Source: Planctomycetota bacterium
GTDB taxonomy: Bacteria > Planctomycetota > PUPC01 > JACPCR01
Assembly: GCA_030740295.1 (NCBI GenBank)
Contig: JASLXP010000237.1
Span: 1 to 27,125, forward strand
Length of the DNA stretch: 27,125 nt
Direction of reading: 5' to 3'
Every line of letters begins with the position of its first letter. Position 1 is the first letter of the stretch. Below the pieces are notes generated by a model that worked only from the letters and a program-made list of their open reading frames with translations, did not search any database and was not told where the DNA came from. The position numbers were made by a program, and so were the translations under genes. Positions 15,733 to 24,031 of the stretch are shown here, one piece after another.

Positions 15733-17097
15733 ATGCCGAAGAATCGCAGCGACAAGCCAAACGTCATCGTCTTCTTTACCGATCAGCAGCGTTGGGATTC
15801 CACCGGGGTGCACGGGAATCCGCTCGACCTTACGCCCAACTTCGATCGGATGGCGCAGAACGGCACGCATGTGCAGCATTCGATTACCTGCCAGCCGGTG
15901 TGTGGGCCGGCACGATCGTGTCTGCAAACGGGGCTCTATGCGACGACGACCGGCTGCTTCCGAAACGGGATACCTTTGCCCAAAGACACACCGACGCTTG
16001 CCCATCATTTCCAGAGTGCTGGCTATACCACCGCCTACATTGGAAAGTGGCACCTTGCTGCACGTGGCCAGGTGGGCGGAGTGGAACCTGAAGACCGGGG
16101 TGGATACGACTACTGGCTTGCTTCGAACGTTCTCGAGTTTACTTCCGACGCGTACCAGACCAGGCTCTTCGATAACGACCAGAACCCGGTCGACCTGCCG
16201 GGGTATCGAGTGGATGCATGTAACGATGCGATTATCCGATATGTGGTTGAGCATCAGGCTGAACCATTCTTTCTGTTTACCTCGTTCATCGAGCCGCATC
16301 ACCAGAACCACCTGGATGATTACCCGCCACCGGACGGTTACCGCGAACGATACGCGGGCCGATGGACTCCGCCGGACCTCGCCGCACTGGGCGGGACCTC
16401 TCAGCAGCATCTGGGCGGTTACTGGGGCATGGTCAAGCGACTCGATGAAGCGTTTGGCAGGCTGAACGACGCGCTGAAAAGCCTGGGACTGCTGGAAAAC
16501 ACCATCGTCCTGTTTACTTCGGACCACGCTTGCCATTTCAAAACGCGCAACAGCGAATACAAACGTTCCTGCCACGAGAGCGCTGTGCGAGTGCCTACCG
16601 CATTCCAGGGCCCGGGGTTCGATGGAGGAGGGCGTTTGCAGGAAATGATCAGCCTCATCGATCTTCCTCCGACTTTGCTGGATGCCGCGGGCATCGACGT
16701 ACCCGCCGAAATGCAGGGCCGCTCCATCATGCCGCTGATTAACGGTACCGCGGAAGACTGGCCGGAAGAGGCGTTCATTCAGATAAGCGAAGCGCAGGTC
16801 GGCCGAGCGGTCCGCACCAGACGCTGGAAGTACGGTGTCGACGCCCCCGAAAAGAGTGGTGGCCAGGACGCCGGTTCTGACGTGTACGTGGAGCAATACC
16901 TTTACGACCTCCAGTGCGATCCTTACGAATTGCGCAACCTGATCGAGCAGGGCTCACATCGCATCGTGGCGGACACCATGAAAGAACGCCTCATACGCCG
17001 CATGGTCGAAGCCGGTGAATCTGCGCCGACGATTGAGAATGCGCCATCGAAGAAAAGTGGACAGAGGAAGGTGGCTGAAGAAGAGGCCAGGATGTAG
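15733..17097 (+). CDS. Cys-type sulfatase (alkaline-phosphatase superfamily)
   Basis: Hydrolyses a sulfate ester. The 454-residue protein has the formylglycine signature C-x-P-x-R at Cys57 (VCGPARSCLQTG), so Cys57 must be oxidised by FGE or anSME; neither maturase gene is in the window. Metal and substrate residues typical of the family are visible: TDQQRWD near the N-terminus, YIGKWHLA, and TSDHACHFKTRNSEYKRS. The tail has the usual YDLQCDPYELRNLIEQ block. There is no signal peptide, which implies a cytoplasmic enzyme acting on imported small sulfated molecules. The ATG has AGGA eight nt upstream. It is divergent from acs and convergent with a minus-strand fragment resembling another sulfatase tail. 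Substrate is unknown. Confidence 0.95.
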   Translation: MPKNRSDKPNVIVFFTDQQRWDSTGVHGNPLDLTPNFDRMAQNGTHVQHSITCQPVCGPARSCLQTGLYATTTGCFRNGIPLPKDTPTLAHHFQSAGYTTAYIGKWHLAARGQVGGVEPEDRGGYDYWLASNVLEFTSDAYQTRLFDNDQNPVDLPGYRVDACNDAIIRYVVEHQAEPFFLFTSFIEPHHQNHLDDYPPPDGYRERYAGRWTPPDLAALGGTSQQHLGGYWGMVKRLDEAFGRLNDALKSLGLLENTIVLFTSDHACHFKTRNSEYKRSCHESAVRVPTAFQGPGFDGGGRLQEMISLIDLPPTLLDAAGIDVPAEMQGRSIMPLINGTAEDWPEEAFIQISEAQVGRAVRTRRWKYGVDAPEKSGGQDAGSDVYVEQYLYDLQCDPYELRNLIEQGSHRIVADTMKERLIRRMVEAGESAPTIENAPSKKSGQRKVAEEEARM

Positions 17098-17111
17098 GAA
17101 AGCCGGTCGCC

Positions 17112-17258
17112 TCACCGACGATAGCGCTGGCCTTCCTCCTGCTCCGGCTCATCCTGCGGCGGCGGCTCAGTGCGTGCCTGTTCAAGCCAGGACAGTAGTT
17201 GATCCAGCACGTACGGTTCGCGACCCGCGAGGTCGTACTGTTCGCGGGGATCGCTCAT
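17112..17258 (-). pseudogene. Probable remnant of a second sulfatase C-terminus
   Basis: From the ATG at 17256-17258 the minus strand encodes 48 residues: MSDPREQYDLAGREPY, then VLDQLLSWLEQ and a Pro/Glu/Gln-rich end. This resembles the C-terminal block of sulfatases (compare CDPYELRNLIEQ in the intact sulfatase next door). The frame stays open further upstream to about 17455 (including WNCHFCACRED and GDKVYSFLLN), but no catalytic domain or good start is visible there. A neighbouring frame also looks coding-like, hinting at a frameshift. The palindromic element at 17456 begins where the fragment ends. I infer a truncated gene; a short real gene or chance resemblance cannot be excluded. Confidence 0.4.
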
Positions 17259-17455
17259 ATGCGGATGTGTTATCGTGGCGACGGGCTGCTGCCACCAGCC
17301 TGTCTGCCCGGAAGACTGTGTGGGTGCATTGAGTAAAAACGAATAGACCTTGTCTCCTCGTCGTAGAGCATCTTCGCGACACGCGCAGAAGTGACAGTTC
17401 CAATTGTGCTCCCGGAGCGGCCCGTGATTAAGACGATGAGCAAGACGGGCGGACA

Positions 17456-17730
17456 GGCTGGCAGATTCGTTCGTAAAAAGTAGACGTCAGCTGATTTCCG
17501 GCCTGAAAGGCCACAAACATATCAGCCCAGGGCAACGCCCTGGGAACAGATAGAAGAGACAATCCTAGCCCTGAAAGGGCGACACAACATGATGCCTCTC
17601 AGCGATCTGTGCCGCCCTTTCAGGGCTCAAGGGTGACCATTCCTACTAATAACCCAGGGCGTTGCCCTGGGCTGATATGTTTGTGCCCCTTCGGGGCGTG
17701 ATTGACTTTTTGCGAACGAATCTGGCAGCC
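17456..17730. mobile_element. 275-bp near-palindromic repeat element (MITE/REP-like), no coding capacity
   Basis: The outer ends are 26-bp inverted repeats matching at 24 positions (17456-17481 and 17705-17730). Inside is a perfect 33-bp inverted pair (17512-17544 and 17653-17685), each arm itself holding a hairpin (CCCAGGGC-AAC/GTT-GCCCTGGG). A perfect 14-bp pair AGCCCTGAAAGGGC (17567-17580, inverse 17614-17627) lies further in. The loop is about 33 nt. No open frame is present. From memory, similar Pro-CCTGAAAGGGC-type palindromes occur in Planctomycetes and other phyla, unchecked here. It lies just after the stop of the giant gene and against the sulfatase-tail remnant. A non-autonomous element moved in trans is likely. 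Confidence 0.75.
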
Positions 17731-17754
17731 CGTCGCCACGTAGTCCTGCCACGT

Positions 17755-20700
17755 TCATTTCCTCAGATACAGCTTGCCGTCAACCCAGTTCGCCAGGTCG
17801 TGCTTTGAGCCATCGCCGGCGTCCAGGACGCTCAGGATCAAACGGCGTACGTTTCCCAATCCTTCCACCTTCAAGTTGAGCGGTTTGCTGAAACCGTTGA
17901 GCACTTTTGAATTCGCTACTTCTTTGCTGTCGGCGAAGATTCTGAATACGGCTGAGCCGCGGCCTTCCGTGCTGCCGTCGATGCCGACGGTGACTTCGAA
18001 CGATTCGAACTGCCCGTTCAACGGGTACTCGAGGAACGATACCGAGTGTGCGCCGAGGCCGCGTTCATAGGTGGTCTTTGCAGTTGGATCGTTTTTATCG
18101 GGTGGAAGGCGCAATGGTGTGCCCGCAGCGCTTACGTTTTTCACAACCGATCCGGTGGATTGCCGGGCGTTGAAAATGCCCATGCGATCCAATGAGAGAT
18201 GCTCTTCCGGCATTGGCTCCAGCCGGTAACCGGAGCTGTTGCCGGCTTTTCCGTGCGTGATGGCGATGGTGTTTTCACCGGCTTTGCAGTTGCGCAAAAC
18301 GAGGGTGGATTCGCGGATGCCCTGCGCGTTGTCCTTGCCTTTGGTTAAGTCCCAGGCGATGGTCTTGCCATCGTTCACGGAAACTCTCAGCTTTTGCCCT
18401 TCGCCATCAAAATGCCAGCGACGGCGTAAAAGCACGTTTCCGGGCTTCTCCGTGGTGAACTTAAATGTCTCGTTTTCGATGCCGGTGAGGAACTGTTCAC
18501 GTACTTTGCCGCCGCCGGGGATTTGTCCGGCGTATATGTGGTGCGATGTTTTTCCCGTAGCTTTGTATTGGGGACGTTTGACCGATTCCGTCTCGCCGAG
18601 ATGGAGGTCGAGCATTACCGGATAGGTGCCGTCGACTGCCCGGAGCATGCGGAGATCGTGGGAGAGCTGTGCGAGCTTGTAGCCCTTCGGCATCTGGATG
18701 AAAGACGGCAGGGCGGTGAACTTAAGGCCCTTCGACAGATCGACCGGGAAGCCAAGGAGGTCTCTTGCTTTCACCTTGCCCCAGTTTGCAGGCAGCTCAT
18801 AGAGGCGTGTGGCGGGCAGGCCGCTTTGGATGGGCACGGCGCGCCAGATGGCGGCGGTCAGTTCGCCCGCGGCGTTTTGGTAGATGAAGGAGCGATTATG
18901 ATCGAGGCTCTTGCCGCTCGGGCGGACGCCCTTCGCGAATTTCCAGTTCTTGAGAAATTTGCCGATCTCGATGAGGGCAAAATAGGAGGGCTTGGGAATG
19001 TGATATGGCAGATGGGCGCCGCCGCCCCGAACAGACTCGCTGTTGCCGTAGCTTTGTCTGTAAAAAACGCCCAGACCCTCGTATGAGAACCCGGTATTGA
19101 TCAGGCTGAAATTGTGCGGCAGCGCGCCACTCGAATTCAGCAACATGGTGGCCCGCGCATGGTAGGCGGCCTGCTGGAGCGGGGTAACGTATTCGCCGAT
19201 ATGCCAGTCGAGCTCGGTCATGCGGATGCGGCGTCCTGTCTCTTTTGTTTTCAGCGTCTCGTTGAGCTCGGCCATAAACGCATCCAGATCGACCTGCTCG
19301 GGTGATAGCTCGCCTATGTTCATCTGGACGGCGAAGTCATCGAATTTCAGCGCGGCCGGGTCTTTCATTCGGTCCAGGTAAGAGAGGACCTTGTCGAAGT
19401 TGAAACCGCCGGCGACGACCCGCGCATCGGGCTGGTAGAGCTTCACCCAGCGGTGAAAGATTTCGAGCATTTGCCCGTACTTTTTGGGCTCGATGCTTTG
19501 CGGGGAATCGTCGAGATCCGGGTTGTCCCAGAACGTCCACTCGGGGAACCGGCCTTTGTATTCACGGACCATCTCCCGCACGAAACGGTTCCAATCGATG
19601 AGCCTGACCGGCGTCATGATCGTGTTGGGGATGTAGCGCTGATAGGCCGCGTTTGCCAGGGCGTCGACTGAATCAGGCCCGGCCCAATCGGCTGAAAAAC
19701 CGACCACGGGGACCGCTTTGAACTGGCCGTCATTGGTGCGCTTCTTTATCTCCTTCTCATACCAGTTAAAGTGGTGCAGATTCGGAGCGGGTTCGGCGTT
19801 ATCGAAATCGAGCAGAATCTTCTCGGTGGTCAGGCCGAGCGCTTTCCGCAGTTTTACGGGATCAGAAAGATGCGCGAGCGGGTCGTCACCGAAGTATTCC
19901 TTCATGTCCAGAACCATGATGGTGGATTGGAGGGTCGCCTCGTTGATGCCTTTGATTTTGAGCTCGTAGATGCCGGGATCGAGGCTTTCGACAACGGTGG
20001 TCTGTTCCTTTTCGCCGGCAGGAATCTTCAGCGGAAGTTTGCCGGATTCGGCCAGGAAGCCCTGGTAGTTTTGAAGCTCGAAATGCAGCTTTAGCGGCTT
20101 GTAGCCCGGCTCGAAATTCGTCACGCTGATTTGAAGGGGCGAACCGGCCGGGTGAATTTTGGATTCGTGAGGAAAGAGCAACTCCCCTTGCACGACCTCT
20201 TCCGGTTTGAGATGCGAGACGACTCGAACGTCATCCAGGAAAACCGATGTCTTGTTTTCATGGCCGGCGAGGCGTGCCTCGAATGCAAGGTTGAGGGGAT
20301 ACCAGGGCTGCTTGAGAAATCGCCGGTTTCTGTCGCCGTGATGTGGAGGAATGGCGGGTGTCTGAATGACGACCTTTTTCCAGCCCTGCCAGTCGACCAG
20401 GATCTTTTCGGGCCAGAACATGTCGTAGCCGCGATTCCAGATGCCGGTGTAGCCGCTGTCGATCAGCCAGGGCTGCAGCTCGACCGGATGGGGCCCGCCC
20501 TTCACCATGAGTTCGACGCTTTGCGGTATGCCGGGCAGGGACGGGTGAAGCAGCACGGATGCAGGATCTTCCTTTTCTTCCAGCTTGGTCACTGGAATCT
20601 CCAGGCTGAATTTCGAGTCCGGACCTCCCTGAACGATGCGGGCAGGAGACGGAATGACCGCGTTCCAGGCATACTGGGTCGGTTTAATCCCGCTGTATGA

Positions 20701-23145
20701 CATCGGCTTTTCAAAATCGTGAACGAGGCCACCGTGAATGGCGTTCTTGAGAGTGAAGCGTTTTGAGATCCGCATCCCCGGCCTGGTGGGATCGGTGAAT
20801 GTGATATCGAGCTCGATGGGCCCGGCGGGCCGGTGCCCGGCGAGCGCCTTCACCGGGAAACTCACTGTCTCGTATCCGTCCGCGGGTACCGCCATATCCT
20901 GTTTTGCATTCCACACTGGCTCATTGGAAACAACCCGCGCCGAGACCATCACTCGTCCCTTCTTCAATTCTTCTTTCGAGCCGTTTCCGACCGCGACATG
21001 CAGAACGGCATCCGGCAGCAGACGCCCCAGCGGGTCGGAATACTGAAGCTCCATGGAAAGGTATTCCTCGACGTCTGCCTGCGTCTCAACGCCGATGTCA
21101 TCAATGTGCAGGCTCAAGGGAGTGCCCCCGGGGACCTTGGAGCTCCGATTCCGGATAAGGATGAAGGCAAGAATGGAGATGGGGGCATCGATCTTCGGCG
21201 TCGAGCCCTTCATGCCTTCCTGCTGCAATCCTCCACCCAGGACGGGCACACGGAAGCGTCGCCAGTCAGTGAAGTCCAGCGTGCAAACGGTCTCCTGTTT
21301 GAAATCAGCGTAGCGATACCAGGCCGGCAATACGTGATTGATGTGATCTTCAAAAGCGACGACGAGCCGGTCGCCGGAGCCGTTGCCTTTGACCCAGAGC
21401 GTGAGCATGGTCGGTTTGCCCGGAAGCGGCTGCCCGCCCCAGAACCAGGTGGGTGTGCCCGCGCGGTAGTTCACTCGGAGGGACTGGCGGCCGCTCTTTT
21501 TGTCCGTGGTGTCGTAGGTAATCTCGGGGTAATCGCGTGGCGTATGGTCGGCCAGGTGAGGTGAGTAGTAGAGCTGCTGGCTGTTACGCTGGTTCGGAAC
21601 GGTCACCACTGCCACTCCTCGGTGAGTGTGAGACTTGGCCATCTCGAACCATGCGTTCGGGTCGCCGCGTTCCATGCTGGTGACCGGGATGTGCGCGTTG
21701 GCGAGGGCGAACTTTTTCGAGGTGTTGAAATAGAGGCCATAGGACTCGCTCTCGATATTGACGTCGAGCTCGTACGGCCCGAGCGATTTGGAGGTATCGG
21801 GCGTCACATCAAATTCGAATGACTCGGCCTGCGCGGCCGGTTTGATTTCATGCTGTCTGCTGAGGATCTCATTTTCTTCGCTGTCCCTGATGGTGAAGGT
21901 GATCGGCGTTTTCTTACCGCCCCTTCCTTTGAATCCAGCCAGGTCCAATCGGAATCGGATACGATCATCGGGGAACGTGCCGGAGTACTGAAATCCAAAA
22001 AAGCGCAGGAGCCCGGCCGGCTTTGAAACAAAGATGTCTTCCGAGCGTTTCACCGCGAATACGGGGTCATTCACCCGAATGCGAATCTGATGCTGCTTTC
22101 CCGGATCGAGCTTCACCTTGATGTGGCGGCGAGGATTACTGACGTTCATGTTGAGTGCGTAGGAGGCCCGCAATTCCGTGCTGCCGTCGGGCGTGAGTTT
22201 GAGTCGAGCTGCCCAGAGCTTTTTCTCATCAGAGTCCATGAGGCTGAACGGAACGCCAAGGTGACTGAACTCACTGCCCGGCACGAAGGCTGAGACTGCG
22301 GCCTTACCGGTCAAAACCAGATGCGGCATTTTGTCTTTCCACTCGATGTCAGTGTTAAATGACAACAGAGAGTATCTGGTGGCGAACGAACGTGTGATGT
22401 TGGCGAGGGTGCGCTTCTCCTTTGTGCCGAGGGTGGCAGTCAGCTTGAACGGCCCAATCTGTTCGGAAGTGTCGGGCGACACATTGAGCTTCACCTCTGT
22501 GAGCTCTTTCGGCGGCTCAAGTTCGTATTTGAGCTTTCGAACTGTTTCGACAGTTTCTTTTCCTTTGATTTTGATTTCTATTTCTTTGGCGCCATCTTCT
22601 TTCGGCAGTTCGACTCTGTTGCCCTTCTCATCCTGCAAGCTCAGCAACAGCGGAACTGGCTCAGTCACCTTCGCGTTGGGAAACAGACCGAGCCTGAGCA
22701 ACACCCGATGATTGGGCGCGCTGCCGAGATACAGCATCGAATAAGAGTGCAGGATGCCGGAGGGCCATCTGTAAAACAGATCTTCTGAATGCTGCAGGTC
22801 GAGCGCGGGCTCGTTGATGCGGACCTGCACCTGATACACCCGACCGGGATTGAGCCGAAGCTGTCGCGGCTTTTCCGGATTGCGGATATCGAGATCCAGG
22901 GGGAACGATTTCTTCCATGGCCCTGGCCCTTCGAGCGGCACGACGAGATCCGTTCCCCAGAGGGCCCGGCTGCGGTCGTCGATGAGCTTGAACGGAACCG
23001 CAAGCTGTTTCAGGCCGGGGCCCGCTTCGGCCGAAACGGTGATAGCGAGGGCAGGTCGCCTTTCTTTCCAGTTAATCCATGTGTGGAGGCTCCCCGCGTG
23101 GAGGCCAGGAGAAATGAAGAGCAGGAAACCGAAAAGGGCTTTCAT
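17755..23145 (-). CDS. Giant secreted glycosidase-like protein with clan GH-A-like barrel and C-terminal NPCBM domain
   Basis: A 1796-residue exported protein. I start at the ATG 23143-23145 because it gives a clean signal peptide (MKALFGFLLFISPGLHA, cleavage about residue 17); an upstream TTG would put the start inside an inverted repeat. Residues about 24-170 and 266-420 are two copies of one beta-rich domain (INWKERRPAL and IEWKDKMPHL; RINEPALDLQHSEDLF and RVNDPVFAVKRSEDIF). Further beta-sandwich modules follow. A TIM-barrel, about residues 1080-1440, resembles GH39/GH5 enzymes: the nucleophile-like Glu1311 lies in MTELDW. The expected acid/base NEP motif reads DNPD, with Asn1208. An NPCBM carbohydrate-binding domain closes the protein (YERGLGAHSVSF about 1693, HDLANWVDGKLY near the end). 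It probably binds, and perhaps cleaves, polysaccharide outside the cytoplasm. The gene for a membrane protein lies just upstream. Confidence 0.82.
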   Translation of the reverse strand: MKALFGFLLFISPGLHAGSLHTWINWKERRPALAITVSAEAGPGLKQLAVPFKLIDDRSRALWGTDLVVPLEGPGPWKKSFPLDLDIRNPEKPRQLRLNPGRVYQVQVRINEPALDLQHSEDLFYRWPSGILHSYSMLYLGSAPNHRVLLRLGLFPNAKVTEPVPLLLSLQDEKGNRVELPKEDGAKEIEIKIKGKETVETVRKLKYELEPPKELTEVKLNVSPDTSEQIGPFKLTATLGTKEKRTLANITRSFATRYSLLSFNTDIEWKDKMPHLVLTGKAAVSAFVPGSEFSHLGVPFSLMDSDEKKLWAARLKLTPDGSTELRASYALNMNVSNPRRHIKVKLDPGKQHQIRIRVNDPVFAVKRSEDIFVSKPAGLLRFFGFQYSGTFPDDRIRFRLDLAGFKGRGGKKTPITFTIRDSEENEILSRQHEIKPAAQAESFEFDVTPDTSKSLGPYELDVNIESESYGLYFNTSKKFALANAHIPVTSMERGDPNAWFEMAKSHTHRGVAVVTVPNQRNSQQLYYSPHLADHTPRDYPEITYDTTDKKSGRQSLRVNYRAGTPTWFWGGQPLPGKPTMLTLWVKGNGSGDRLVVAFEDHINHVLPAWYRYADFKQETVCTLDFTDWRRFRVPVLGGGLQQEGMKGSTPKIDAPISILAFILIRNRSSKVPGGTPLSLHIDDIGVETQADVEEYLSMELQYSDPLGRLLPDAVLHVAVGNGSKEELKKGRVMVSARVVSNEPVWNAKQDMAVPADGYETVSFPVKALAGHRPAGPIELDITFTDPTRPGMRISKRFTLKNAIHGGLVHDFEKPMSYSGIKPTQYAWNAVIPSPARIVQGGPDSKFSLEIPVTKLEEKEDPASVLLHPSLPGIPQSVELMVKGGPHPVELQPWLIDSGYTGIWNRGYDMFWPEKILVDWQGWKKVVIQTPAIPPHHGDRNRRFLKQPWYPLNLAFEARLAGHENKTSVFLDDVRVVSHLKPEEVVQGELLFPHESKIHPAGSPLQISVTNFEPGYKPLKLHFELQNYQGFLAESGKLPLKIPAGEKEQTTVVESLDPGIYELKIKGINEATLQSTIMVLDMKEYFGDDPLAHLSDPVKLRKALGLTTEKILLDFDNAEPAPNLHHFNWYEKEIKKRTNDGQFKAVPVVGFSADWAGPDSVDALANAAYQRYIPNTIMTPVRLIDWNRFVREMVREYKGRFPEWTFWDNPDLDDSPQSIEPKKYGQMLEIFHRWVKLYQPDARVVAGGFNFDKVLSYLDRMKDPAALKFDDFAVQMNIGELSPEQVDLDAFMAELNETLKTKETGRRIRMTELDWHIGEYVTPLQQAAYHARATMLLNSSGALPHNFSLINTGFSYEGLGVFYRQSYGNSESVRGGGAHLPYHIPKPSYFALIEIGKFLKNWKFAKGVRPSGKSLDHNRSFIYQNAAGELTAAIWRAVPIQSGLPATRLYELPANWGKVKARDLLGFPVDLSKGLKFTALPSFIQMPKGYKLAQLSHDLRMLRAVDGTYPVMLDLHLGETESVKRPQYKATGKTSHHIYAGQIPGGGKVREQFLTGIENETFKFTTEKPGNVLLRRRWHFDGEGQKLRVSVNDGKTIAWDLTKGKDNAQGIRESTLVLRNCKAGENTIAITHGKAGNSSGYRLEPMPEEHLSLDRMGIFNARQSTGSVVKNVSAAGTPLRLPPDKNDPTAKTTYERGLGAHSVSFLEYPLNGQFESFEVTVGIDGSTEGRGSAVFRIFADSKEVANSKVLNGFSKPLNLKVEGLGNVRRLILSVLDAGDGSKHDLANWVDGKLYLRK

Positions 23146-23162
23146 CTGTGGCTTGCTGAGGG

Positions 23163-23232
23163 GACGGGCGGAAAGTAACGAATGACGAAAGACAGGCAAT
23201 CGGAATTCGTCATGAGTTACTTTCCGCCCGTC
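23163..23232. repeat. 27-bp inverted repeat between two minus-strand genes
   Basis: Arms at 23163-23189 and 23206-23232 match at 25 of 27 positions (core GACGGGCGGAAAGTAAC, then ATGACGAA) around a 16-bp loop. The TGA stop of the upstream 208-aa gene (23231-23233) overlaps the outer end of the right arm, and the start of the giant gene lies 18 bp beyond the left arm. It can form a long mRNA hairpin and may attenuate, process or stabilise the transcript. There is no U-tract. Confidence 0.75.
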
Positions 23233-23857
23233 ACTCGGACTTCAGCCATTCTTTGGGTGCCAACCCTTGAATTGCCCCTTTGTGTTTTTCGGGATCGAAT
23301 GAGAGCCATCGGTAAGTGTTCCATTTGCCCTGCAGCTTGTCGCAGTGATGGTCCGGTCTTGGCGGCAGGGGTGTCTTCTTTTTCCTTCTCCTCTTCTTCG
23401 GTTTAGTCGGCTCTTCGGTGCGGGTGAGTATTTCGTAAAGCGTCAGTGCCACCCGCGGGCTGTCGGGGATGGCGATTTCGCTGAACTCCCAATCCAATTC
23501 GGCCTCCGGGTCCTCACTGGTCTTTTTCACCATCGTCATCCGGATCTGGTTCATCTTCCTGACATCACCTTCGGAGATCTCGTAGGCAATTTTGCAGCAC
23601 GCAAGCTTCGGGTCTTTCATGTCATCAAACCGAGCCATGACAAAACGGACTTTTACGGAAGTCCAGTCCGGCGACGCGGATTCATGAATGAGCTTCAGCG
23701 TTCTCTTCCGAATCACCGCCCTGTGGACGTCGAGCGGATCCGCAGGACTGAAATCAACAAACTTGATCACTGTAAGAATGACGCCTGCCACAACGAGCAG
23801 GGCGAATATACCTGCGTAGTTAATTCGTGAAAGGATGTTTCCTCCTCCGCTGCCCAA
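23231..23857 (-). CDS. Hypothetical protein with one N-terminal membrane helix
   Basis: An unrecognised 208-residue product. One hydrophobic helix (about 13-31, YAGIFALLVVAGVILTVI) follows a short Gly-rich N-terminus; the remainder is predicted soluble. The body is charged, with a mixed alpha/beta pattern (VKVRFVMARFDDMKDPKLAC, LDWEFSEIAIPDSPRVALTLYEIL), then a very basic linker (KPKKRRRKKKTPLPPRPDHH) and a short tail. The start is a TTG at 23855-23857; no ATG lies near it, and the purine-rich GGAGGAGGAA is just inside the frame, so the exact start is doubtful. Its stop overlaps the inverted repeat before the giant glycosidase-like gene, and both could be one transcription unit. Function unknown. 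Confidence 0.7.
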   Translation of the reverse strand: MGSGGGNILSRINYAGIFALLVVAGVILTVIKFVDFSPADPLDVHRAVIRKRTLKLIHESASPDWTSVKVRFVMARFDDMKDPKLACCKIAYEISEGDVRKMNQIRMTMVKKTSEDPEAELDWEFSEIAIPDSPRVALTLYEILTRTEEPTKPKKRRRKKKTPLPPRPDHHCDKLQGKWNTYRWLSFDPEKHKGAIQGLAPKEWLKSE

Positions 23858-24031
23858 ACAGATTGTTGACCCTCGAGTCAGAAAGTTTAACGGGAAGTCA
23901 GAAATCGTAAAGCGCTAAGTTGCAGATGTCTTGCTACCGAAGTTCCTGGCGGATACAAAACTCGATTCGGCGGTTGCCAGACCCAATCGGTCAAAAGCAG
24001 ACAACTAACATGCTCGAAGGAGCCGGAGAAC

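Noticed and set aside
15715..16896. Minus-strand open frame of 393 codons opposite the sulfatase
   Set aside because: It is antisense to a sulfatase with intact signature motifs and has no motif of its own.
17456..17730. Integron attC site or structured riboswitch
   Set aside because: The nested perfect palindromes, 26-bp terminal repeats and a solo end elsewhere fit a mobile repeat better; no integrase or downstream regulated start is next to it.
23146..23199. Longer start (TTG) for the giant gene
   Set aside because: It would add 18 residues read partly from the inverted repeat and bury the signal peptide; the ATG at 23145 gives a clean signal sequence.
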